Assembly (NCBI RefSeq): GCF_037893015.1 | Contig: NC_133665.1 | Coordinates: 103,693,937-103,757,936, forward strand | Direction: 5' to 3' | Source of the DNA: Macrotis lagotis | Taxonomy: Eukaryota; Chordata; Mammalia; Peramelemorphia; Peramelidae | Length of the DNA stretch: 64,000 nucleotides | Part shown: in pieces, positions 49,737-60,470 of the stretch | Layout of the letters: each line of letters opens with the position of its first letter | Position numbering within the stretch: the first letter of the stretch is position 1 | Position numbers and translations under genes: made by a program | Notes under the pieces: model-generated | Told to the model about the DNA's origin: nothing | Seen by the model: the letters and a program-made list of their open reading frames with translations, nothing else | Database searches by the model: none

Positions 49737-49863
49737 CAACTTAGATCAATGTATATCATGGAAATAATGTAAAGACTAACATTGCCTTCTGTGGGGAGTG
49801 GGGAGGGAAGTGTGAGATTAGGGGAAAAATTGTAAAATTCAAAATAAATAATAAAATTTAAAA
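49737..49863 (+). mobile_element. Very short 5'-truncated L1 (127 bp)
   Basis: It matches, in reverse complement, the 3' terminal part of the L1 at 45117 ('ggggaaaaattgtaaaattc', then 'aaaataaataataaaattta'). Perfect duplications aaatatgtattt at 49725-49736 and 49864-49875. Confidence 0.9.
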
Positions 49864-49879
49864 AAATATGTATTTGTAT

Positions 49880-49906
49880 ATATGTAGATGTAGATGTAGA
49901 TGTAGA
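49880..49906. repeat. (GTAGAT)n hexamer repeat
   Basis: About four units just downstream of the L1 stub's right-hand duplication. Confidence 0.85.
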
Positions 49907-50094
49907 AAAGATAATTGAATTCATGAGAACAAATGAAATCACTAATGGAGAGAATATAGCAAGAGAAAAGGAGAAAGGACCATTTAAGATGGAGTGAATG
50001 ACAGAATAGCTGAGTTTTCATATAATTATTCCAGCAAGAAAGAAAAATATAGCACTAGACTGAGTAATGCTGAGGAAATTGCATTTTTTTTCAG

Positions 50095-51311
50095 TCCAAT
50101 TCTAGATTGTCCAAAGAGACAGCTAGAATCCCAAAGATATTAGAAAAGAAGTCCCACCAGGAAAATTTAACTCAGTATGTGGATTTAGGTGAGCCAGGAA
50201 ACCTGGAACCTGCCAATGTGTTCTCTGAGGTTGAGTGTGGACCAGGGGAAAACATGGCACACCTGGGATCTTCAGCAGTAACTTTGTAATTCTGAAATGT
50301 TTGGACTGGGAGAGCAACAATCAAACTATGTCCTTATCTGATCACACCCATGAGCTCTGAAAATCTGTAGCTTGTTAGCTTGAACTGTCTTTGAGATTTT
50401 TGAAGAACACAGTTCCCATGGCAACACCCCAGATAATACAGATCAGGATCAAATAAAACTCCCTAATTCCTTCTACAAATGCACAGACTGACTCTCATAC
50501 AAAATTTCAATTCAGCACATCGAGTTGAAAAAATGAGTAAACAAAAGAAAACACAAACAATAAAGAAATATTAAGGGTCCAGAGACATCAAGGGCACAAA
50601 TCCAGAAAAAGAAAATAATATCACAATATCTACAAGCAAAACCTTAAACAAAAATAAAGCTAGAAGAAATGAAGTGAACTAAAAAATGATATTTAAATAA
50701 AAGAGAGATCTAGAGAAAAGAATTGGAAAGAGAATAAACAATATAAGAGACTCAAAATCTTATACAGGCAATAGACTCCATGAAAATTACAATGAACAAA
50801 ATAAAAATCAATGTTCCAAAAATTAAACAAAATCAAAGGATTGAAAAAAAGTAGAAAATGTAGGGTATACCTTATCAGAAAGAACTCATCTGGAAAATAG
50901 ATCAAGAAGAGATAACTTAAAGAATCATTGAATTACCTGAAAACCACCAGGGGGGAAAAAGGCCTGGATGCCATATTTTAGGAAATTAGGAATGAAAGCA
51001 GCCAAGACATATTAAAACAATATGACAAATTAAAAATGGAAAGAATACACTAGTTATCTAGAAGAAATCCCCAAATCCCCAGGAATGTCATATTCAAAAT
51101 CAGAGCTTCCAGGTCAAAGAAAATATGCCACAGGATTACATGACACTTAGCAGCTAACATTTTAAAGGAGTGTAGAGCTTGTACATGTTGAAAAGTAAAG
51201 ACAAATGTTTAAAACAAAGAATATCTCATCCAAAAATTTGAGTATTGTCCTATGGGGGGAAAAATGGACATTTAATGAAATGAGTATTCCTGATGAAAAG
51301 TCCAGATTTGA
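50095..51311 (+). repeat. L1/HAL1 5' region and ORF1 relic, left part
   Basis: The ATG at 50533 reads MSKQKKTQTIKKY before a stop, echoing the ORF1 start of the HAL1-like element at 34685. Downstream text continues to parallel ORF1 but is full of stops and frameshifts. The part before 50533 is inferred 5' UTR. It is interrupted at 51311 by a SINE. Confidence 0.65.
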
Positions 51312-51571
51312 GTTTGTGGTTATTTAATTGTTTTTCAGTCATGTCCGACTCATCATGTCCTCTTTTAAGATTTTCTTGGCAATGATACTGGAGTGTTTTT
51401 GCCATTTTCTTCTGCAGTTCATTTTACAAATAAAGAAACTGAGGCAAATAGGGTGAAGTGACTTTCCCAGAGCTACATACCTAGCAAATATCTGAGGCCA
51501 GATTTGAAGTCAAGAAGAATATTCTTCCTGACTTAGGCCCAGCACACTATGCACTATGACACCTAACTGCC
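51312..51571 (+). mobile_element. MAR1-like SINE inside L1/HAL1 relic
   Basis: 'tttcagtcatgtccgactca', 'ggcaatgatactggagtgtt' and 'gaaactgaggcaaatagggt' are in order. Flanking duplications ccagatttga (51302-51311) and ccagatctga (51572-51581) have one mismatch, so it inserted after the host repeat. Confidence 0.88.
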
Positions 51572-51870
51572 CCAGATCTGACTAAAAACTTTAAAATGCA
51601 AATATATTAATCAAGAAAAATAAAGAAAGGGAAATATATTGGAAAGAGTTCTGTACAGTGATATATTATTTACATTTTTAAAAGGAGAAAAGAAAAAATA
51701 TCCCTTGAAAGTCATAATGTCTTCAAGGGATGTCATGAATCAGTTAAAAAAAGGGGGATGGTGTTTTGATGAGCTAAAGAGAAGAAAGAAAAGAGGGGAA
51801 ATGGAATACATTAGGAATGGAAATGGAATACAAAGGGTATGAAATAACATCTACCATCTATTGGGAATAA
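51572..51870 (+). repeat. L1/HAL1 relic, right part
   Basis: It continues the interrupted repeat after the SINE. An inverted repeat (tcccttgaa / ttcaaggga, about 51701-51731) could form a small hairpin. The right limit is unclear. Confidence 0.45.
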
Positions 51871-51874
51871 ATTA

Positions 51875-52990
51875 CTCTTATTCATATGTATTTGAATATA
51901 TCTTGGTAATCAAACTTTTGATCAGAGAAGCTTATTACAAAGTTATTTTCCCAATTAATTCTTTCCCTTGTTTTGATTGCTTTAGTTTTGTGTAAAATTT
52001 TTATATAATCAAAGCTATCCATTTTGCTTTCTTTGATTATCCCTATCATGGAAAGTTTCTTATTTTCCCCAAATAAGTTGGAAAACTGAAAAGCAGAACA
52101 GAAATAAATATAGACCAGTTTACCATGCTAATAGCTTTAATAGTGTTCTGGTCTTTCCAAAATTATTCCAACATTGACTATTTCATTTTTATCATCCTAA
52201 CTAATTTTCTGGGTACAATGTAAAACCATAGAAAAACCATTCTATGTAGAAACATAAAATTCATATTCTAACAATGATGTTCATTATATTTGCAACTCTT
52301 CTTTTGAGAACTATTTGTTTCTATCTTTTGACCAATTCTCAAATGACTTTTGGGTTTATAGGTTTCTTCTATACATATAGACAATATGTATACTGGATAT
52401 CAGGCTATTATCAGAAATGTTTGACATCAATTTTTTTCTCAGTTAATTGCTTCTATTATTATCCTGGTCTCATTAACTTCACAAAAAAGCTTTTTAATTT
52501 CATGTAATCCATTCTATGCCTTGTTAAATATTCATACTTAGTAACAATAATTGAAAGGTATATAATCTTTTTCTCTTCTATTTTATGGTTGATTTTTTAA
52601 TATTTAATATTCTTGTTACTTATCCATTTTGAAATTTTTCTGGCATATGGTCTAAAATGTTGTCTAAACCTAACTTCTACTGGATAGCATTCCAGTTTTT
52701 CTCAGCAGTTTTTGTTTAATGGGGAAGATAATTTATGTTTTAGGGTTTATTGAACCCTGGGATATTGAGTTCCATTTTTTCTAATTCTTCTTTGTTTAGT
52801 TCCATTAATCTATTTTCTATTTTTTAACCTCTACTAAATAGTTTTTATGAATAGTGATTTATGGTAGAATTTGAGACCTTAAAAGGCTATTATACTTCCT
52901 TCATTCTTCCTTTCTTTTCCCCTCTCCCTTTATTTTCTTTGAGATTCTAGGCCTCCCCCCCCCCCAAGTAAATTGTCATTATTTTTTCTT
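51875..52990 (-). repeat. L1 internal (ORF2-related) fragments, antisense
   Basis: 'tcttttgaccaattctcaaa', 'actggatatcaggctattat', 'aaaaagctttttaatttcat' and 'tttagttccattaatctatt' follow antisense L1 ORF2. The part at 51880-52130 appears to repeat the same region as 52360-52600, so there are at least two fragments. All are decayed. A C run lies near 52960. Confidence 0.65.
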
Positions 52991-53168
52991 CAAGAAATCC
53001 CTTGGTAATTGTTGCTATAATTCTGTAAATTAATAATGTATTTTCATTTTTATTATATTGAGGTAAACTAGTCAAGAACACTGAATATGTCTCCAATTAT
53101 TAGAAGTACATGAAAGGATATTAAAATTATATAAAAGTAATTTTTGTTTCTTTAAAGAGCACTGTTAT

Positions 53169-53209
<41 letters not shown>
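53169..53209. repeat. (TATC)n microsatellite
   Basis: About ten TATC units, followed by TA units. Confidence 0.95.
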
Positions 53210-53334
53210 ATATATCTTGATTGAGCCTTTGGTAGGTAGACTTCCAGACAGTTCATATATTTCATACTTATTTTGAATAAGACTTCATTTTATATTATTT
53301 AGAACTTATTATTAGATGAATGGCTTATGAACAT

Positions 53335-53955
53335 TTTTAATAGTTTTTTATTTTTTCCTATTATATGTAAGAAAAACTTAACATTCATTTTTTATAAAAA
53401 TATAAATTCCAATTTTTCCCTCCTTTCTTTAAATGAAAAGCAATTTGATATAGGTTATTTATGTGCAATCATGTAAAACATTTTTATATTAGTCATGCTG
53501 TGAAAGATGAAAGATTACAAAAAAATGCAGTTTGAAAAAAGGATAAAACATGAAAAAATAAAGTGAAAATAGCATATTTCAATCTGTATTTAGATTTCAC
53601 CAGTTCTTTCTCTGGGGATAGCATTTTCCATCATGAATCTTTTGTAATTTTTTTGGATCTTTATATTATTGAGAAGAATGCCATGTCAGTTATTGTTGAT
53701 GCTCACAATGTTGCTGTTACTGTGTACAATATTCTCTTGGTTCTGCTCACTTCACTTTGCATGAGTTCATAAAAGTCTTTCCAGGTTTTTCTGAAATCTG
53801 CTTGCTTTTCATTTCAAAGCACAATAGTATTCCACTGCAATAATATATCGTAACTTGCTTAGCCATTCCCCAATTTATGGGCATTCCCTCAATTTCAAAT
53901 TCTTGGCCATCACAAAAAGAGTTGCTATAAATATATAAATTGTTCAAAGAGGAAA
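53335..53955 (-). repeat. L1 3' end, old subfamily, antisense
   Basis: 'tgcaatcatgtaaaacattt', 'cttagccattccccaattta' and 'agagttgctataaatatata'. It shares its order with the copy at 2300-2975. Confidence 0.8.
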
Positions 53956-54076
53956 GGTAGAGATGAGAGGGTCAAGTATCCCAGCACTGGAATTCAGTAA
54001 AGATCATATGAATACATGGAGGGCTGGCATTTGTCTTAATGATGTAATCATGGAGCTTGAAGGACTGAGGCAAATA

Positions 54077-54238
54077 AAATTTTTTTTTAGGGTTTTTTTT
54101 TTTTTTTTTGCAATGGGGTTAAGTGGCTTGCCCAAGGCCACACAGCTAGGTAATTATTAAGTGTCTGAGACTAAATTTGAACTCAGGTATTCCTGACTCC
54201 AGGGCCGGTGCTCTATCCACTGTGCCACCTAGCTGCCC
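54077..54238 (-). mobile_element. Marsupial tRNA-headed SINE
   Basis: Full antisense copy. Flanking duplications are ctgaggcaaata (54065-54076) and ctgaggtaaata (54239-54250), one mismatch. Confidence 0.93.
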
Positions 54239-54414
54239 CTGAGGTAAATACATTTTAATAATAGTATCATAAATTGACCATAGGCAGCAATGCTACACTG
54301 TCTGAAAGTATATGTTTTTCAATGTTATTCCCTCTTGATGGTGTCTCATTCCTTGATGTCAATAGTCCAGGTTCATGCTTCCCCTCTTCTACCTCCCTCC
54401 TCTCCTTATCTGCT

Positions 54415-54830
54415 TTCAGGAAAGGCATTGAGCAGTGGAGAGAATCCTGGATTTGAAGTCAGATTTGGGTTCAACTCTGTCTTTGACATTTATTAGCTTG
54501 TTACCTTAGCTAAGTCAACAATTCCCTAGCCTCCATTTTTCCATCCCTAAAATGAGTTTTGACTAGATTTCTCTCCCAGCTTTTGTTTTCTATGTTCTAA
54601 GGTTCTTTCCAGCTCTGATAATCTCTGTTATAAGGTCTCTTCCACTTCTAACAGTTGTGATCCCAAATACCACACCTTTCTTTTACATTGGAAGCCCAGC
54701 TTTTCTACTTTCTAGCTATATGTTCTTTGACAAGTTCCTTAAAATCTCTTTGTCCTCAATTTCCTCATCTATAAAATGAGGCTGTTGTACTGGATGACCT
54801 CTAGTCTTCTTGCTCTAAATCCTATGACTC
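54415..54830 (+). repeat. Two MIR-like SINEs in tandem
   Basis: First copy about 54420-54600 ('tggatttgaagtcagatttg', then a TCCATCCCTAAAATGAG-type core). Second about 54690-54830 ('caatttcctcatctataaaa'). Between them the phrase 'cttccacttctaacag' and its relatives repeat. Confidence 0.6.
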
Positions 54831-55204
54831 CAAATGCTGATGGAGAAATTGCAGTTGTTGGTTAGGAAGAAGATATTTTGGGTAAGCAAGGGAGTTGGGT
54901 CTTATTCATACTACACAACCTGTAGCCAGCCAACCCTGCCTCAGGGTTTAGTCCTTTGGAGAAATGAGGGCATTTTATAATCCTTTTGTTGTTCTTCCTA
55001 CAAATGCATATTATTCTCAAGGACAATGCATCCCTCTTTCTTCCCTCCTCCCTTGTAGAGTCATTATTTTCAATGGAAGGAGAGAATTCATCTCTCATCT
55101 TCTTGACCTAGTTAGCTTTGTCTGTCTTTATCCTCAAAGATAGAAAGCACAGAAAGAGTAGGTCAATGCTGGGCAGGGGGTCCGCTTTTCTGTTTGCATT
55201 TCCA

Positions 55205-55470
55205 TATAGTGGAAAGGGTCTAAGATGCAGTCAGAGGATGTAGGTTCTAATCTTGGTACTACTTAATAGCTGTGTGACCCTGAGCAAATCTCTTTTCTTT
55301 TCTGAACCTCAGTATCTATAAAACAATGAAGTTGTATTTGACGGTCTGCAAAGTTGTTTAAGCTCTGACATTCCCTGTTCTAAAATTTTATATTTTCTGT
55401 TCTAAGGTCCTTCCAAGCTCTGACATTTTCTGTTCTCTGTACTTTCATTCTAGCTCTAAATTTTCTGCCT
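55205..55470 (+). repeat. MIR-like SINE with repeated tail
   Basis: 'tagctgtgtgaccctgagca' marks the core. The tail phrase 'agctctgacatt..ctgttct' then recurs about three times (55360-55450), an imperfect short tandem expansion. Confidence 0.6.
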
Positions 55471-55654
55471 TCTCACCTTTCTAGTTTCCTTAAACTTTAT
55501 TTCCCTTCTGACTGACTGACTCCATAGGTACTTGTAGTTCCTCACACTTGATTTCTCCCCTCCCATCTTTGTGCCTTTGTGTTGTCCATCATAACTGGAC
55601 TGCTCTGCTTCCTTTCCCCCCCACACCTTGGCCATTATCAATTCCTTAAGCTAA

Positions 55655-55860
55655 TATCTCCCTTTTGGATGACTGATCATCTACTCTGTAAAGATCTTGT
55701 ATATGCCTAGTTAATTTACACTTTGTCTCCTCCATTAGAATGTTAACTCCTTGAGGGACAGGGACTATCTTGCTTTTCCTTGCATCCCTATCAGTGATTA
55801 GAAGAATGTTTGGTACATAGTCTGGAATAAATGCTTGTTGGCTCACTGATTACTTTGATT
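55655..55860 (+). repeat. L2 3' end
   Basis: 'agaatgttaactccttgagg' and 'acatagtctggaataaatgc' in sense. Confidence 0.75.
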
Positions 55861-55979
55861 TCCCCTCCCTTCCTCTTGAGCTATCCTTCCAGTTGTGTCT
55901 GGGGAGGCATCAGGTTCTCCAGATATTCCTTTCAGTCTAGTTATCCAGATGGGAAAGGTGAACATCAGGGTCCATGAAG

Positions 55980-56115
55980 GAATAATAATAATACCTAGCA
56001 TTTAAATAGCAATTATACATTTTGCAAAGCCCTTTACAAATATTAACTCATTTGAACTTGGATTTGAAGTCAGGCTTTCCTGATTCCAGTTCCAGTGTTC
56101 TATCTATATGGCCTT
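55980..56115 (-). repeat. MIR-like SINE, internally shortened
   Basis: 'aataatacctagcatttaaa', 'ttgcaaagccctttacaaat' then 'gaacttggatttgaagtcag'; the central MIR core is missing. Confidence 0.65.
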
Positions 56116-56194
56116 AGAAGCTCACAGCTGGAAGGGACCTGGATCATGTTCCCTGCCCATTTTCAGAACCGACCACCATCCCTCTAGATCATAA

Positions 56195-56480
56195 GCTTTT
56201 ATTATTGTTCTTTGAGTGTTCTGGGATTCCCTCTATAGCTTCTGTCATATGTTGTCTTGTGGATATTCTGCTAGGCCTCAAATTATCTCCAGTGTCTGGA
56301 AGCACATAATCCCCAGAGTTAACTCTTTCCTTGGTTGGATAGTTCTATTAGGAAGTTATTTCTTAAGCTGAGCTGAAATCTGGACATTCCCCGTCCCTCT
56401 TGCCCCTCAACTTCTCTGAATTCAGATCTCTACTCATATGTTATATCAAATGAGTCCTGCTCTAGCCATGGTGCTGAATT
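56195..56480 (-). repeat. L3/CR1 3' end, antisense
   Basis: 'tttccttggttggatagttc', 'taggaagttatttcttaagc' and 'gagctgaaatctggacattc' follow antisense L3/CR1. Confidence 0.6.
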
Positions 56481-56529
56481 CATATAGGGAACTTGGTTTC
56501 TTGTAGACTACTCTTTTTTATATATATAC

Positions 56530-57000
56530 CTGCCCATGTCACTACTTTCCTCAAAAATCTCCAGTGGTTTTCCATTGCTTACCAAAGAGAGTTCAGACTC
56601 TTCTGCCCAGGGCCAAACTGCCTTTCCAACTTTATCTCCTATTTCCTTCTCACCCCTCCCTCCCCACATGCCCCCCCCCCCCCCCCCCAGCATTTGGTGC
56701 TCTAGGAAGTTTTGGACATACTTTGCATTTTCCTGTTTACAAGGTTTTGCACATTCTTCTTCAATCATGGAATGTCCTCTCTGGCCTTTTTGGAGTTTTT
56801 TACCCTATCCTTTACATCCCAATTCAAACTCTTTTCCCTCTTTTTAGGAAGTCTTCCTCAATCCCCTCAATTAGTAAAGATTTTCTGCCTTGGAGAGCCT
56901 TGTCTGTATTTCTCCAACATGTAATAGTGTGCTTTAGCTTTCTGTGCTTGTGTCACCCACACTTTCAGACTCTGAACTTCGTGAGAGCAGGACTTTAGGC
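56530..57000 (+). repeat. L2 copy, sense, with C18 tract
   Basis: 'tctccagtggttttccattg', 'ttcagactcttctgcccagg' and 'tttaggaagtcttcctcaat' are L2 in order. A run of 18 C lies at 56671-56688. Open frames across it come from the repeat. Confidence 0.75.
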
Positions 57001-57214
57001 CTGGATTTTCTGTGCCTGATCCTTAGTCTCCAGATGACTGGTACCCCAGTACCACTTGACTTTTTCTGATCATTCACATCCTAGACTCCTACTGATCTTT
57101 GGTCAGGGAGGGGCTGTTTGGAATCTGGGCTCATTTTTAAGGTCCCTTACATCCCTTATTCTCCTTTTTTTCTACATACCTGTCTCTCAAAGTCTAGTCT
57201 GAAATCTGTATTCT

Positions 57215-57430
57215 AGGTGAAACCTTTACTGTCCCCTCCCCCAGCTGCTAGTGATTCCTCTCCCTATCATCAACTTCTCTTTTTGGACATTCCTAAATAT
57301 GTCCATGTTGTTTCTCCCAGTGGATGCAAGCTGGCTTCTGGAGGGCAGGGACTGTTTCATTGTCTGTACTTACAGGACATAGCACAGGAAACAGTAGATA
57401 CTGACAAATGCTTAGTGATAGGTTTTTACT
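57215..57430 (+). repeat. L2 3' end
   Basis: 'agctgctagtgattcctctc', 'agggcagggactgtttcatt' and 'atgcttagtgataggttttt' match L2 3' in sense. Confidence 0.7.
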
Positions 57431-57439
57431 TCTAAATCC

Positions 57440-58335
57440 TAAGGATTTAATCTGAATTCCCAGTGGCAGCCCTTCATTTATAAATCAATCTCTGCTGCAA
57501 ATTTCAACTTTACTTAAAGTTAGTACCTAAAATACTTTGTTTAATTACTCATCTCTTTGATGTGACAATTCACACTTCTCCAAGGAAAGGAAGAGTTCTT
57601 TCAAATGCTAATATTTTATTCTTCAATGCTGCAACTAGGAGGAAATAGCTCATCTCTGTAGCCTGGTTCTTTGCCTTAATCCAAGAATATATTTGTTCTT
57701 TCCCAACCTGGAGGATGTGTGTTTAGGAAAGGATCTGGGCTTTAAAACCAGGACGTTTCTTAAATATCATTAATCAAATACCCTCATTTTATGAGAAAAC
57801 TGAGGTTGATCTTGGGGAAGGAATTTGTCCAGTCACAGGATGTATGTAGCCAACCTAAAACTTGAACTTTGATCTTCTGAAAATCCAATGGTCTTATCAT
57901 TAACTATATTGCCTGGAGAAAATGGTCGACCACATTGGTAACATAAGCAAACACATCCCCAAGTTATTTTGATAACTTCTTGTTTGGGTGACTTTGTGGT
58001 TTTGAGTCTGGTTCAGTTGATGACTTGGTCCAGAAACTTAATTGGGTCAAGGTATTAAGATCTGACCATCATCTCCCTCCTTATCCTTGATACCCACATC
58101 TAGGCTTTTCTTCTCTCCTCCTTCCCAACTTTAATCACAAGCCCTGATTTACCCTTCCCACTGGCTATGACATAGGCATAAATGGGGTGGGGGCAGGTTC
58201 CTTGCAGGGGTTGGAGGCCCAGGCCTTGAATGCTGGAACAAATGCCAAATCATGATGATATGTGTTTAGTACTAATTTCATTTTCTTGGTCACTTTGCCT
58301 TCTACCTCCTTCCATGTATGAGCTCTTTTAGCCTG
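57440..58335. other. Intergenic, little recognised
   Basis: A short antisense MIR-type piece lies at about 57765-57910 ('ttatgagaaaactgaggttg'). Otherwise unassigned. Confidence 0.35.
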
Positions 58336-58339
58336 TCTG

Positions 58340-58560
58340 GAGCATGAATTGATCCTGTGTTTACTACTTTATTATACCCTTAAATATATCTTGTTTGTAC
58401 CATGTTAACTCCCCTATTAGATTTTTGAACTTCCTGAGGGTATTGTTCATTGCCTTTTCTTTGTATCCCTAAATCTTACAGTAGGCATATTGTAAAAGAG
58501 TTTAATAAATGTTTATTGTCTGGCATATAGTAGGAGTTTAATAAATGTTTATTGCCTGAG
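58340..58560 (+). repeat. L2 3' end with duplicated terminus
   Basis: 'acttcctgagggtattgttc' is followed by the terminal phrase 'agtttaataaatgtttattg' twice (about 58498 and 58532), an end duplication. Confidence 0.75.
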
Positions 58561-58639
58561 TGTCTGATTCTTCCATAAACCTGTGCTTGGCTGCCATGCC
58601 ATGCAGAGTATTTGGGGAATGTTAAGAATAACCAGATAA

Positions 58640-58800
58640 TAATCCCTTGCATATGTGTACATGTTATGGTTTCCAAAGTACTTCTGTACATTATCTCATC
58701 TGATCCCACTAAAGTCCTGTGAATGGAAGGGTTTTGCCTGAGGTTGCACAAGGTATGAGTGGTGGGGTCAAACTAGAATTCAAGTCTAGTTTTCTAGTTC
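58640..58800 (-). repeat. MIR-like fragment
   Basis: 'tttccaaagtacttctgtac' and 'attatctcatctgatcccac' are antisense MIR text. Confidence 0.5.
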
Positions 58801-59049
58801 TGATTCTAGTCCATTTGGTCTGTGGCCCAAGGGTAGACAAGGTACATATGACACATCCCATGGAGGAGATGAATAGATGTCTTTGATGGGTCATAACTTC
58901 CTTGCACCCTGCAGGAGCTCAGGATCCTAGGCTACCAAAGACTTTCCTATCCAAGAAGAAAGGGTGTGGTCATTTTCATCACCTTCCAGGTGCTGAGAGC
59001 AAGATGCTGATCCCTCATGAACATTCATAAATGGGGAGAAGGTGTTAGT

Positions 59050-60195
59050 ACAAAGCTTTAATAATGTAGCTTTAGGTATTATGACAGACCAGTAGAGGAA
59101 GGTATTTCTTCTCAGAGGTGCCCTCCTGGAGGTTCATATCCTGCGGGAAAGACCTCTATCCCTTCCATCTATTCTGTCCCTGCAAGGGGGGTCTGCAAGA
59201 AAGAGGCTAATAGTAAGTGTGGATAATAATAAAGGTAGCTTATATTTCCATATTACTTTTTTGGTTACAAAGGGTTACACTTACATCATATCACTTGATT
59301 CTTATAACAGCCTTGTGAGGTAGGATAAGTAATATTAACCCATTTACAGATGAAGAAACTGAGACCCAGAAAAGGGAGGTTCCTGGCTTAGAGATACACA
59401 GCTAGAAATAACAGAGCTGAGTTACAAACCCTGGTCTCCCAACTTTAAATCCAGGACTCTTTTCACTGAATGGGACATCTCCAAACATGTTTGCTCATTC
59501 ACCATCCTTCATAAGTCCTCACTCTTGTCTGAGCATCAGGAAGCCCAAGGAGTCCAACAGAGAGGGTACAGACTCTCCTCCTTAAATATGTGGGGACACT
59601 TCCTAGGTGTCTCAGTCTTCTGCCCTCTTTCCACTGCCTCAATCATGTAATGGAGACGGGCTGACCTCTTCTCCTCTTCTTCTGCCACATGTGTTCAATA
59701 TCTCCGCCTTTGCCCATGTTCTTTTTTTATTTTAAAGGGCAGTTTGCTCTTATCACCTGTGGCAAGCAAAAGGAATGACAAGGCTCCCTGAAGAGAGATA
59801 TGGAGGATGTCTTTCTACCTGTCCAGATGTTTCTTCCAGTGCCCATATGAACTTGCCAGGGCTGGAAAGGAGTTTCCCAGAGACCTGAGTCCTTTCCCCT
59901 TCTCTCTCTCTCTTTCTTGACCCCATATCAGTTGAGCTCCCTGTGTCTGAAGACTCATGACATAGGACCCAGTTAAGCCTAGGGAAATCCAAGAATGTTT
60001 GAGCTTCCAGACTATGGGCTAGCTATGCCTCTGGGAGCCAATCAAAGAATTCTAAAAGAGCAGAAGAATCTAAGAGGCATCCAGTCTGAGGCAGGCTTTC
60101 CTCCAACCTATTGTCTTCTCTTGGATGCCCTTGCTGTGACCAATACTCTGATATATGGGGGAGGGTTGGGGACCCTGCGGTGAGAGGTGTCCTGA
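59050..60195 (-). other. VIPR1: Probable VIPR1 3' UTR, end not fixed
   Basis: Minus-strand sequence downstream of the VIPR1 stop. Candidate poly(A) signals on that strand are AATAAA at 59727-59732 and ATTAAA at 59057-59062, so the UTR would be about 0.5 or 1.15 kb. A MIR-like copy lies at 59220-59470. The extent is inferred from signals only. Confidence 0.4.
59220..59470 (-). repeat. MIR-like SINE in probable VIPR1 3' UTR
   Basis: 'acttgattcttataacagcc', 'cagatgaagaaactgagacc' and 'actttaaatccaggactctt' give antisense MIR. It has the same orientation as VIPR1. Confidence 0.8.
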
Positions 60196-60387
60196 TCAGA
60201 CTAATGACAAGTCAGCCTGGAAACTAGAGGAACGTCGGTCCTTGGGACTGATTCGGGTCATCATAGAGATCTGTGTGCTGAAATTGGAGCCGTTGCTGCC
60301 CACAGAAGGGTGGTGGTACTTGAGATCTGGGCCCATGAATCGTTCCAGGTGCCACCGTCTCCATTTACGCTTGAACTCTGCCTGTAC
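60196..60387 (-). CDS. VIPR1: VIPR1 last coding exon, helix 8 and C-terminal tail
   Basis: The acceptor (minus strand) is gtcaattctctag, and a (CT)n tract of about 55 nt begins 23 nt further upstream. The exon encodes 63 residues and TGA (60196-60198), starting [17 protein letters not shown] (helix 8). The tail contains Ser/Thr-rich stretches ([17 protein letters not shown]), plausible receptor-kinase targets, and ends in a hydrophobic SLV that could bind PDZ domains (inference). Confidence 0.95.
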   Translation of the reverse strand, partial: VQAEFKRKWRRWHLERFMGPDLKYHHPSVGSNGSNFSTQISMMTRISPKDRRSSSFQADLSLV

Positions 60388-60410
60388 CTAGAGAATTGAC
60401 AAGTTGTCAG

Positions 60411-60470
<60 letters not shown>

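Noticed and set aside
53169..53209. CRISPR-like regular repeats (TATC array, hexamer array, SINE copies)
   Set aside because: These are simple microsatellites or dispersed retroposons with no spacers, in an animal genome.
56536..56998. Overlapping open frames of 103 and 144 codons
   Set aside because: They run through an L2 copy and a run of 18 C; low-complexity proline-rich text comes from the repeat.
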